Below are positions 5,675-11,956 of a DNA stretch of 11,956 bases, piece after piece (the stretch's first letter is position 1; each line of letters opens with the position of its first letter). This DNA is from DATMNI01 sp035570275 (GTDB taxonomy: Bacteria > Acidobacteriota > Terriglobia > Bryobacterales > Bryobacteraceae): positions 1 through 11,956 of the forward strand of contig DATMNI010000264.1 of NCBI GenBank assembly GCA_035570275.1, written 5' to 3'. Made by a program: the position numbers and the translations under genes. The notes under the pieces were generated by a model, which saw only the letters and a list, made by a program, of their open reading frames with translations, had not been told where the DNA came from and searched no databases.

Positions 5675-5745
5675 TTCTGTACCGCACAGTTCAAAAATTT
5701 GAATCGCGTCCTGCGGCGGCTACATCTGAAACGTGCGGTACAGAA
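5675..5745. promoter_or_regulatory. Divergent control region with paired 13-bp TetR operator candidates
   Basis: TTCTGTACCGCAC (5675-5687) recurs as its exact reverse complement GTGCGGTACAGAA (5733-5745). The first site extends to CTGT-ACCGC-ACAG (5677-5689), itself dyad-symmetric as expected for a TetR dimer; the second has lost the first two bases of that dyad. Between them TTCAAA-AA-TTTGAA (5690-5703) is a further inverted repeat, and TTGAAT within it may be part of the SDR promoter. Each operator lies near one of the two start codons. Confidence 0.6.
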
Positions 5746-5768
5746 TTAAAGATAACAGGAGAATTCAC

Positions 5769-6521
5769 ATGGCAGGCAAGCTCGAAGGAAAAATAGCACT
5801 CGTAACCGGCGGCAGCACCGGGATCGGTCTCGCCACGGCGCAGCGTTTTGTGAAGGAGGGCGCATATGTCTACATCACGGGGCGCCGCCAGCCCGAACTG
5901 GATGAGGCGGTGAAAAAGATCGGCGCACAAGTGACCGCGGTGCGCGCGGACGCATCCAGCCTGGTGGATCTTGACGGACTCTTCGCGCAGATCAAGCAAG
6001 AGAAGGGACGTCTGGACATCGTCTTCGCCAACGCAGGTGGAGGTAGTTTGGCTCCTCTCGGTTCCATCACGGAAGAACAATATGACCAGACCTTCAACAC
6101 CAACGTGAAAGGTCTGCTTTTCACCGTGCAGAAGGCGCTCCCGCTGATTCCGGATGGCGGTTCCATCATCCTGAACGCTTCCATCGTCTCGATCAAAGGT
6201 ATGGCTGCCTTCAGCGTCTACTCCGCTACGAAGGCTGCGGTGCGATCCTTTGCGCGTAGCTGGACCACGGATCTGAAAGACCGCAAGATCCGCGTCAATG
6301 TCGTAAGCCCAGGGCCAATTGAGACGCCCGGCGTCGCCGGACTTGTGCCGACGGAGGAGCAGCGCCAGGGACTCTACGCTCAACTGGCTTCCACGGTTCC
6401 ACTCGGCCGCATGGGGCAACCGGACGAGATTGCGAAGGCCGCCGTCTTTCTCGCCTCGGACGATGCCAGCTACGTCGCAGGTATCGAGCTCTTCGTCGAC
6501 GGTGGCTCCGCCCAAGTGTAA
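5769..6521 (+). CDS. Classical short-chain dehydrogenase/reductase (SDR)
   Basis: The ATG at 5769 follows AGGAG by seven bases; the longer frame from 5733 starts inside the operator and is rejected. The 250-residue product has all marks of a classical SDR: TGGSTGIG (13-20) for nucleotide binding, NAGGG (88-92), catalytic N112, S138 and YSATK with Y151 and K155, and PGPIETPG (181-188). The C-terminus ends in FVDGGSAQV, normal for the family. Arginines after the second beta strand (TGRRQ, 38-41) suggest NADP(H). It should catalyse NADP(H)-dependent oxidation or reduction of an alcohol/carbonyl pair in the cytosol. The substrate is not shown; FabG-like and glucose-dehydrogenase-like members share these features. 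It is single, probably controlled by the divergent TetR protein. Confidence 0.92.
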   Translation: MAGKLEGKIALVTGGSTGIGLATAQRFVKEGAYVYITGRRQPELDEAVKKIGAQVTAVRADASSLVDLDGLFAQIKQEKGRLDIVFANAGGGSLAPLGSITEEQYDQTFNTNVKGLLFTVQKALPLIPDGGSIILNASIVSIKGMAAFSVYSATKAAVRSFARSWTTDLKDRKIRVNVVSPGPIETPGVAGLVPTEEQRQGLYAQLASTVPLGRMGQPDEIAKAAVFLASDDASYVAGIELFVDGGSAQV

Positions 6522-6639
6522 CCGCCGCCAGTTCGGGGGACGGGAACATGACGCAGAAAACGCCGCGCCGCCATGGCCGATAACTGGCGCTTCCAAGGGT
6601 GCTTAACCATCTTGGGGGAACATTATATGAAGCCGGTAT

Positions 6640-6773
6640 GTGGGGCAGGTTGCTAGGGGCACCCTCTGGGTCCGGCGGATTGGCAATCCGCCTGCTGGGA
6701 TTGCACGGACTGGCTCGCTGCCGCATCGCGCTGGCGGATTAACAATCCGCCGCAGATTGACAATCTGCCCCAC
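6640..6773. repeat. REP-like cluster of three tight palindromes within an outer inverted repeat
   Basis: Three hairpins share a GATT-NNN-AATC core with a three-base loop: GGCGGATT-GGC-AATCCGCC (6674-6692), GGCGGATT-AAC-AATCCGCC (6733-6751) and GCAGATT-GAC-AATCTGC (6752-6768). The block is bounded by GTGGGGCAG (6640-6648) and its reverse complement CTGCCCCAC (6765-6773). The first two stems are identical and differ only in the loop. This looks like a dispersed, non-coding palindromic element. No transposase is present. Confidence 0.7.
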
Positions 6774-6844
6774 AACGGGTTCGTGACCACCCGCAAAACG
6801 GTTAGCCTCCCGCTATGCCCGTTTCCAACCCGCCCGACCGCGCC

Positions 6845-6853
6845 TGATATACT
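6845..6853 (+). promoter_or_regulatory. Extended -10 promoter for the radical SAM operon
   Basis: TGATATACT is an extended -10 element (TG, one base, TATACT), which can work with a poor -35; none is convincing upstream. Initiation near 6860 would give a leader of about 57 bases ending in AGAGG (6906-6910), six bases before the ATG at 6917. Confidence 0.5.
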
Positions 6854-6916
6854 CGATGAAGACCAGCCGGCGCCGAGGCGCCAAAATCGTGACGGAAAGA
6901 CGAACAGAGGTTCACG

Positions 6917-8239
6917 ATGACCGAAGGGGCAAACACGCTCTTGAGCGAAGAAACCACCGCAGGCAACTATTTCATCTCTAACTACCCACCGTATTCGTTC
7001 TGGAACCCGGAACTGGTATCGCAGGCCCATGACGCCCTCGACCGCCCCCCGCGGCCGGACGCTGCGCTGGGAATCTACGTGCACATTCCCTTTTGCCGCA
7101 AACGCTGCCACTTCTGCTATTTCAAGGTCTACACCGGCAAGGACTCCGACGAGATCGACCGCTACCTGGACGCGGTGGTTCAGGAGTTGACGCTGTATTC
7201 CGAAAAGAGGTTCATCGGCGGCAGAAAACCGAGCTTCATCTACTTCGGCGGCGGCACCCCGTCCTTTCTTTCGACACGACAGCTCAGCCGGATTGTGGAC
7301 GCGATGAAACGGTCGCTTGCCTGGGACCAGGCGGAAGAGATCGCTTTCGAGTGCGAACCGGGAACCATCACCGAAGGGAAGCTGGAAATCCTCAAGCAAA
7401 TGGGCGTCACCCGCCTCAGCCTGGGAATCGAGAACTTCGACGACGGCATTCTGGATGCTAATGGGCGCGCTCATGGCTCCAAGGAAATCGCCGCGTCCTA
7501 CCAGTTCGCGCGCGCCATCGGGTTCTCACAGATCAATATTGACCTGATCGCGGGCATGGTGGGTGAGACCGAGGAGAACTGGCGGGAATGCGTGCGCAAG
7601 ACCATCGCGATGGATCCCGACAGTGTCACGGTCTACCAGATGGAAGTGCCCTACAATACGACCATGTCGAAAGAGATGCGTGTGCTGGGACAAGGGGTGG
7701 CCCCGGTAGCCAACTGGCCGACCAAGCGCCATTGGGTCGGCTACGCATTTTCCGAGATGGAAAAGGCCGGATACACCATCGCCAGCGCGTACACCGCCGT
7801 GAAAGATCCACGCACCCGGTTCCTTTACCGCGACCTGTTGTGGACCGGCGCCGACATGATCGGCCTGGGGGTGGCGTCCTTCTCCCACGTCAACGGCACT
7901 CATTATCAGAACGAACACGACTGGGACCCCTACATCGACCGCGTCCATCAGGGCATGCTGCCGATCTATCGCGCGCTCACGCCCACCGGGGAGGAGTGCA
8001 TGATTCGGGAGTTCATTCTGCAGATGAAGCTCGGGCACGTCCACCGGGAATACTTCCAGCGGAAGTTCGGGGTAGACGTGCGGCAGCGGTTTGCGGCCTC
8101 TCTGGACCATCTCAAGGACGGGGGGTTCCTGCAGACGGACACGGAGAACCTGCAGCTCAACCGCAGCGGGCTCCTCCAGGTGGACCGGCTGCTGTGGGAG
8201 TTTTTCCTGCCGCAACACCGGAGTACCCGCTATTCGTGA
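6917..8239 (+). CDS. HemN-like radical SAM enzyme (coproporphyrinogen oxidase family-like)
   Basis: The 440-residue product carries the radical SAM cluster motif C60-RKR-C64-HF-C67, preceded by YVHIPF exactly as in HemN/HemW relatives. Other landmarks are FGGGTPS (110-116), ECEPGT (145-150), SLGIENFDD (168-176) and a NGRAH segment in place of the HemW GRxH, then INIDLIAGMVGET and a HemN-type C-terminal domain (EECMIREFILQMKLG to LWEFF). It should bind a 4Fe-4S cluster and cleave S-adenosylmethionine. True HemN has a different Cys context (C-HKL-C-YF-C-GC), so haem synthesis is unlikely. HemN-like enzymes also include methylases, cyclopropanases and haem-degrading proteins. As first gene of a four-gene operon with CoA ligase, thioesterase and flavoenzyme, it probably modifies an acyl substrate. 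Confidence 0.88.
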   Translation: MTEGANTLLSEETTAGNYFISNYPPYSFWNPELVSQAHDALDRPPRPDAALGIYVHIPFCRKRCHFCYFKVYTGKDSDEIDRYLDAVVQELTLYSEKRFIGGRKPSFIYFGGGTPSFLSTRQLSRIVDAMKRSLAWDQAEEIAFECEPGTITEGKLEILKQMGVTRLSLGIENFDDGILDANGRAHGSKEIAASYQFARAIGFSQINIDLIAGMVGETEENWRECVRKTIAMDPDSVTVYQMEVPYNTTMSKEMRVLGQGVAPVANWPTKRHWVGYAFSEMEKAGYTIASAYTAVKDPRTRFLYRDLLWTGADMIGLGVASFSHVNGTHYQNEHDWDPYIDRVHQGMLPIYRALTPTGEECMIREFILQMKLGHVHREYFQRKFGVDVRQRFAASLDHLKDGGFLQTDTENLQLNRSGLLQVDRLLWEFFLPQHRSTRYS

Positions 8240-8268
8240 CGCCCGGGAATTCTGAGATTTCGGAGACA

Positions 8269-9528
8269 ATGACCTTGCATCAACAATACGATGCCATCGT
8301 GATTGGGTGCGGCCCTGCCGGTTCGGCGGCCGCGGCCGTGCTGGCCGCCAAGGGACGCCGCGTCCTGGTGCTGGAACGGGAGAAGTTCCCTCGCTACCAC
8401 ATCGGCGAATCGCTCATTCCCTACACCTATTTTCCTCTGCAGAGAATGGGCCTTATCGAAAGCATGAAGGCGTCGCATTTCACCAGGAAGTTCAGCGTGC
8501 AGTTCGTCAACCCCGATGGGCGCGCATCCCATCCGTTCTACTTCTTCAAGCACTTGAAACACGAGGCGGCGAACACGTGGCAGGTGCTGCGCAGCGAATT
8601 CGACCAGCTTCTGATGGACAACGCTCGCGCTAAGGGTGCCGAGGTGATCGAAGAAGTCACGGTCCGCGAGGCCATTGAGGAGAACGGCTACGTCACCGGT
8701 GTCAGAGCCGTGAACAAGAGTGGGGAGCCGCTGGAGTTCTTCGCGCCCATGACGTTGGACGCCACCGGGCGCGACGCGTTTTCGGTGACGCGCCACGGGT
8801 GGAAAGTGCGCGACCCTTACCTCAACAAGATTGCGGTCTGGACATACTACAAGGGCGCCATGCGCGATCCCGGGGTGGACGAAGGCGCCACCACCATCGC
8901 CTACGTTCCGGACAAGGGGTGGTTCTGGTACATCCCGCTGGCGGGCGATGTGGTCAGTGTGGGCGTCGTGGCGGAGAAGGATTACCTCTACCAGGGCAGC
9001 AAGGACCTGGCGGAAATCTTCCATCGCGAGGTGGGCAACAACGTTTGGATCGAGCAGCACCTGGCCGTGGGCGAGCAGTTTGGTCCGTACCGCGTCACGG
9101 GCGAATATTCTTACCGTTCGCGTTATTGTGCGGCCAATGGGTTGGTCCTGATTGGCGACGCATTCGCGTTTCTGGATCCGGTGTTCAGCTCAGGAGTGTT
9201 CGTCGCCCTGTGCAGCGGCGAGCGCGCTGCCGACGCGGTGGACCAGGCGTTGACCGACGGCGATTATGCCGCGGAACGTTTCGCTTCTTACGGCGCGGAT
9301 ATGTGCCGCGGAATCGAAGCCATGCGGCGTTTGGTTTACGCGTTCTACGATCACGCATTCAGCTTTCGCACGTTCGTCAATACGTATCCGGATCTGGCAG
9401 GCGACTTGACCGATTGCCTGATCGGTAACCTGTTCATGGACTTCGACCCGCTGTTCGAGGCCGTCGCGACCTTTGCCAGAGTCCCGCCGGCCCTCTCGCA
9501 TGGCTTGCCCCTGGCAGCCGCCCGTTAA
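8269..9528 (+). CDS. FAD-dependent oxidoreductase of the flavin halogenase / geranylgeranyl-reductase-like group
   Basis: The ATG at 8269 lies 29 bases after the radical SAM stop, with CGGAG three bases before it, and gives 419 residues. GCGPAG (13-18) is the FAD-binding GxGxxG. FPRYHIGESL (40-49) and GDAFAFLDPVFSSGV (296-310) are typical of flavin-dependent halogenase-like enzymes. WFWYIP (218-223) fits the WxWxIP signature of halogenases, and K74 in FTRKFSVQF falls about where phenolic halogenases keep their catalytic Lys. These motifs also occur in relatives not shown to halogenate, so halogenation, hydroxylation and dehydrogenation all remain open. It is followed after five bases by the thioesterase and almost certainly belongs to the same pathway. 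No flavin reductase gene is visible nearby. Confidence 0.85.
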   Translation: MTLHQQYDAIVIGCGPAGSAAAAVLAAKGRRVLVLEREKFPRYHIGESLIPYTYFPLQRMGLIESMKASHFTRKFSVQFVNPDGRASHPFYFFKHLKHEAANTWQVLRSEFDQLLMDNARAKGAEVIEEVTVREAIEENGYVTGVRAVNKSGEPLEFFAPMTLDATGRDAFSVTRHGWKVRDPYLNKIAVWTYYKGAMRDPGVDEGATTIAYVPDKGWFWYIPLAGDVVSVGVVAEKDYLYQGSKDLAEIFHREVGNNVWIEQHLAVGEQFGPYRVTGEYSYRSRYCAANGLVLIGDAFAFLDPVFSSGVFVALCSGERAADAVDQALTDGDYAAERFASYGADMCRGIEAMRRLVYAFYDHAFSFRTFVNTYPDLAGDLTDCLIGNLFMDFDPLFEAVATFARVPPALSHGLPLAAAR

Positions 9529-9533
9529 CCGCG

Positions 9534-9980
9534 ATGGCTTACGAATTCACCATCGTCCGCGAAGTGGAGTGGCACCATACGGACATGGCCGGCATCATGC
9601 ACTTCTCCCACTTCTTCCACTTCATGGAGGCCGCGGAGCACGCATTTTTCCGGTCGCTGGGTTTGTCGATCAACACCACCGACCCGGAGCCGCTGGCGTG
9701 GCCCCGCGTGCATGTGGCTTGCGACTTCAGCTATCCGCTGCGATTCGAAGATTCCGTCCAGGTCCACTTGCTGGTGCGGGAGAAGCGTCAAAAGAGTCTG
9801 GTGTACTCCATCGTCTTTCGCAAGCTGAACGGGGACTTGCAGAGGGAAGTGGCGCGAGGCACGCTGGCGGTGGCTTGCGTGAAGCGGGACCCCGCCACGG
9901 GAAAGCTGACCGCCGTACCAATTCCCAAAGTGATCGCCGACAAGATCGATGCCGCGCCGGCGGAGGTGCCCGGCACATGA
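9534..9980 (+). CDS. Hotdog-fold acyl-CoA thioesterase (4HBT/YbgC-like)
   Basis: This 148-residue protein is a complete single hotdog domain. The N-terminal signature runs WHHTDMAGIMHFSHFFHFMEAAEHAF, in which D17 is the catalytic Asp of the 4-hydroxybenzoyl-CoA thioesterase/YbgC type, with G20, H23 and E32 in family positions. The RVHVACDFSYPLRFEDSV segment and ARGTLAVACV strand complete the fold. It should hydrolyse an acyl- or aroyl-CoA (or ACP) thioester in the cytosol. The ATG is five bases after the flavoenzyme stop without its own clear ribosome-binding site, so translation is probably coupled. Its stop overlaps the ligase start in ATGA. Tight linkage to a CoA ligase suggests that the pair load and release the pathway intermediate; some hotdog proteins in such clusters are dehydratases or editing enzymes. 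Confidence 0.88.
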   Translation: MAYEFTIVREVEWHHTDMAGIMHFSHFFHFMEAAEHAFFRSLGLSINTTDPEPLAWPRVHVACDFSYPLRFEDSVQVHLLVREKRQKSLVYSIVFRKLNGDLQREVARGTLAVACVKRDPATGKLTAVPIPKVIADKIDAAPAEVPGT

Positions 9981-11281
9981 CGCCGACGCCGGCCGATTTG
10001 CCCGACCGGGCGGCCATCGAAGCACACCAATTGCGGAAACTGCGGGAACTGGTGGAGGCTCTGCTCGCCGCCAACCCGTTCTATGCGGCGAAACTGCGGG
10101 CGGCGGGCGTTGAGACGTGCCCGGACAGTCTCCACGATTTTTGCAGCACCGTCCCGTTTACCTCGAAGGCCGAACTAATCGACGATCAAACCCGGAATCC
10201 GCCATTTGGTTCCAACCTGACTTATCCGGTGGAGGAGTATAATCGCTTCCATCAGACCAGCGGTACCTCGGGCAAACCGATGCGGTGGCTCGACACGCGG
10301 GAAAGCTGGGACTGGGTGGTCGGGTGTTGGACCCGGATCCTTCAGGCGGCTGGCGTTGGCCGGCACGACCGTGTTTTCTTTCCTTTTTCGTTCGGTCCCT
10401 TTCTAGGGTTCTGGGGTGCGTTCGACGCGGCGGCGCGCCTGGGCTGCCTGGTAATTCCGGGGGGCGGCATGCGCAGCACCGCGCGGCTCCGAACGCTCCT
10501 CGACAACCAGGTCACAGCGCTCTGCACCACGCCCACTTACGCCATGCATCTGGCCGAAGTGGCCGCGGAGGAAAACATCGACCTGAGCGCGGGCAAGGTA
10601 CGCACGATCATTGTGGCCGGAGAACCTGGCGGCAGTATTCCAGCCACGCGGTTGCATATCGAGCGGCTCTGGGGCGGAGCCCGCGTGTTCGATCATCACG
10701 GCATGACGGAGATCGGCCCGGTCACCTACGAGTGTCCCCAGCGGCGCGGAGTGCTGCACATTATGGAAGCATCGTACCTTCCGGAGGTGCTCGATTGGAC
10801 CAGTCTGCAACCGGTCGGGCCCGGTGGCCGCGGCGAGTTGGTGTTGACCAACCTGGGGCGTGTGGGGTCGCCGATTTTGCGCTACCGCACCGGGGATATC
10901 GTGCAGCGTGCCGCCCTCATAGATCAGGATGATCGCTGCCTGTGCAGAAGCCGGGAAATGGCGCTCGAAGGCGGAATTCTGGGACGCAGCGACGACATGG
11001 TGGTGCTGCGCGGAGTCAACCTGTATCCCAGCGCGGTGGAGCAAGTGGTGCGCTCATCGGGCGGCGTGGCCGAGTTCCGGGTAGAGATCTACACCGAGCG
11101 GGCACTGACGGAGATGAGTATTCAGATCGAGCCCGCAGCCGGGGAAGATGCCGCGGGGCTAAGCCACCGCGTCGCCGCGGCGCTGCATTACGCGTTTGGG
11201 TTGCGCGTCGCCGTGTCCACCGTGCCGGCCGGGACGCTGCCGCGGTTTGAAGCCAAGGCGAAGCGGTGGGTCCATCGATGA
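9977..11281 (+). CDS. PaaK-like (phenylacetate-CoA ligase family) adenylate-forming enzyme
   Basis: Starting at the ATGA overlap with the thioesterase, ten bases after GGAGG, the product has 434 residues, the usual size for PaaK-type ligases. Visible adenylation motifs are HQTSGTSGKP (92-101, phosphate loop), DHHGMTEIGP (239-248), YRTGDIV (303-309), GRSDDMVVLRGVNLYP (336-351) and the C-terminal LPRFEAKAKRW (421-431) with the Lys used in adenylation. It should activate a carboxylic acid to an acyl-AMP and pass it to CoA or another thiol carrier. Aryl acetic acids are the classic substrates, but the context does not show a phenylacetate catabolic pathway. It is the last gene of the four-gene operon. 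No acyl carrier protein is found in the window. Confidence 0.9.
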   Translation: MTPTPADLPDRAAIEAHQLRKLRELVEALLAANPFYAAKLRAAGVETCPDSLHDFCSTVPFTSKAELIDDQTRNPPFGSNLTYPVEEYNRFHQTSGTSGKPMRWLDTRESWDWVVGCWTRILQAAGVGRHDRVFFPFSFGPFLGFWGAFDAAARLGCLVIPGGGMRSTARLRTLLDNQVTALCTTPTYAMHLAEVAAEENIDLSAGKVRTIIVAGEPGGSIPATRLHIERLWGGARVFDHHGMTEIGPVTYECPQRRGVLHIMEASYLPEVLDWTSLQPVGPGGRGELVLTNLGRVGSPILRYRTGDIVQRAALIDQDDRCLCRSREMALEGGILGRSDDMVVLRGVNLYPSAVEQVVRSSGGVAEFRVEIYTERALTEMSIQIEPAAGEDAAGLSHRVAAALHYAFGLRVAVSTVPAGTLPRFEAKAKRWVHR

Positions 11282-11629
11282 TATGTTGTACCCTATGACG
11301 ATATGCCGCATTCGGTGATATGCTGCACTCGATGACATCGCGTGCTCTCCTGGTCGTTCGGCATCGACCGAAAGGGCGAGCGCAATGGCCGCACGCTCGC
11401 CGGGATCGAGAAAACGGAGGGTCTCTTCGGATGGCGGGTCGGGCCGGATTTCAAACCATTCCGGCGGCTGCTCGATCCAGGCGCGGACGGCTGCTGGCGT
11501 GTTCGTCTCTTGCAATTCCCCGGCGACCGTTTGCGGCACGAGGACGCGACTGTAAAGGGGTTGCAAGACGTCCACCGCCCCGATCAGGACGAGGTAATGG
11601 AGGGGACCCGTATCGGCCACGACGATCAT
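11159..11629 (-). pseudogene. Truncated PIN-domain (VapC/DUF3368-like) toxin
   Basis: The start ATG at 11629 overlaps the antitoxin stop in ATGA. Residues 1-90 are a good PIN domain: VVADTGPLHYL with D6, PQTVAGEL with E38, and LDPGERAAIALAL with D75 and E78. The family normally continues with a hydrophobic strand and a fourth acidic residue (IDE/IDD) near residue 98, followed by about 50 more residues. Here resemblance stops after VDAE (about base 11358), and the open frame runs on as low-quality sequence through the CATATC repeats and antisense to the end of the ligase gene. The usual product would be an RNase held inactive by the adjacent antitoxin. Loss of the last acidic residue predicts an inactive enzyme. 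The tail offers no recognisable domain. Confidence 0.7.
11280..11333. repeat. Three degenerate repeats with a CATATC core downstream of the operon
   Basis: Read on the minus strand the copies are GTGCAGCATATCA, ATGCGGCATATCG and GTACAACATATCA, with cores 17 and 20 bp apart, giving consensus RTRCRRCATATC. The first plus-strand copy begins in the stop codon of the ligase gene. The block occupies the space between the ligase and the sequence where the PIN-domain gene loses family resemblance, so it may be a scar of a rearrangement or a set of regulator sites. Confidence 0.5.
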
Positions 11630-11910
11630 GCGCGGCGTTCGGCCTTCCGGATTTCCTCGATGTGCCGGATGGTGGCGAGGTCGTGCTCAAAGTCTTCGGC
11701 TGTATATGTCTCTACCCGATGCTCCTTCAGGAAGCCGTCGAGTTCATAGCGGGAGGGGATGCCCAGAAGCGTACGGAGCTGGTAAGCGGAGATCCGGTGC
11801 TGGCGGTAGGCTTCCAGGCCGATAGCTTCGAGGGCTGTGCGGGCGGGGTCCTGGCCGGGAAGCAGCAAAGGAGCGGCCAGATCGTCGGGAAGGGTGACCG
11901 TAATCTGCAT
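11626..11910 (-). CDS. UPF0175-family antitoxin
   Basis: This 94-residue protein begins MQITVTLPDDLA and has the UPF0175 core: ALEAIGLEAYRQHRISAYQLRTLLGIPSRYELDGFLKEH, a helix-turn-helix-like segment at residues about 27-64, followed by YTAEDFEHDLATI. UPF0175 proteins are known partners of PIN-domain DUF3368 toxins. Here the partner gene overlaps by four bases (ATGA), so the two formed a toxin-antitoxin operon. The ribosome-binding region (GGCTGGG) is weak. TAGGCT at 11922-11917 on the minus strand could be a -10 box for a nearly leaderless message, and antitoxins of this sort often bind their own promoter. Because the toxin looks truncated, this gene may now be an orphan antitoxin or a regulator. 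Confidence 0.8.
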   Translation of the reverse strand: MQITVTLPDDLAAPLLLPGQDPARTALEAIGLEAYRQHRISAYQLRTLLGIPSRYELDGFLKEHRVETYTAEDFEHDLATIRHIEEIRKAERRA

Positions 11911-11956
11911 GAACCCAGCCTAGCGCATTCGGTTAACCGGCACGCCTCGGGGCTCA

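Larger units (their letters stand above)
6522..6916. other. 395-bp gene-free stretch with hairpin cluster and operon promoter
   Basis: No open frame with family resemblance is seen here. The first 120 bases hold only a distant 8-bp inverted repeat (CGCCAGTT 6526-6533, AACTGGCG 6582-6589). Bases 6640-6773 are the REP-like cluster. AAACGG/CCGTTT (6796-6824) is a weak stem. The extended -10 box and leader of the radical SAM operon fill the rest, including GGCGC-CGAG-GCGCC in the leader. Confidence 0.6.

Noticed and set aside
5691..6596. Minus-strand frame of 301 codons opposite the SDR gene
   Set aside because: It is a GC-rich shadow of the SDR gene without recognisable domains.
6640..6773. Rho-independent terminator for the SDR gene
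   Set aside because: The hairpins lack a T-run on either strand and are organised as a repeated block more than 100 bases after the stop codon.
6917..8239. True oxygen-independent coproporphyrinogen III oxidase (hemN)
   Set aside because: The cysteine motif context and operon partners differ from haem-synthesis HemN, so only superfamily membership is claimed.
7588..8268. N-terminal extension of the flavoenzyme
   Set aside because: The open frame continues upstream only as a shadow of the radical SAM gene; the FAD-binding domain begins directly after the ATG at 8269.

Overview
The window looks like chromosomal DNA of an Acidobacteriota bacterium, probably a Solibacter/Bryobacter-type lineage. 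This is an inference from gene content, high GC, a Tat-exported GH51 enzyme, a haem-motif/alpha-toroid secreted protein and many small intergenic palindromes. No rRNA or universal marker is present to prove it.

Bases 1 to about 2210 hold the right-hand end of a phage-like or integrative element, transcribed leftward. In order of transcription it has a palindrome-rich control region, a winged-helix replication-initiator-like gene, a 66-residue CxxC/CxC zinc-finger-like gene that overlaps it by GTGA, a compact cold-shock-domain gene, and a 2H phosphoesterase gene coupled to it by TGATG and running off the left edge. The initiator gene carries three 22-23 bp direct repeats, one inverted copy and an AT-rich pair of 12-mers inside its coding sequence. 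That is the layout of a lambda-O-type internal replication origin.

The element abuts a GH51 alpha-L-arabinofuranosidase gene (2214-2909, minus) that stops just after the catalytic acid/base Glu. The gene looks interrupted by the element or a related rearrangement. Bases 2910-3060 hold two heptanucleotide tandem arrays. The gene at 3061-4125 encodes a secreted CxxCH/alpha-toroid protein. A twin-hairpin repeat separates it from a convergent VOC-family gene. A tRNA-Thr(TGT) follows.

Next come a divergent TetR regulator/SDR oxidoreductase pair with a 13-bp inverted operator shared between them, then a 395-bp gene-free stretch holding a REP-like cluster of three tight hairpins and a promoter.

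Bases 6917-11281 form a compact four-gene plus-strand operon: HemN-like radical SAM enzyme, flavin halogenase-like oxidoreductase, hotdog thioesterase and PaaK-like CoA ligase. It looks like a small-molecule pathway of unknown product and is the best candidate for an undescribed chromosomal system here. It ends in three degenerate CATATC-core repeats. On the minus strand beyond it is a UPF0175 antitoxin gene overlapping a PIN-domain (VapC-like) toxin gene that has lost its C-terminal part.
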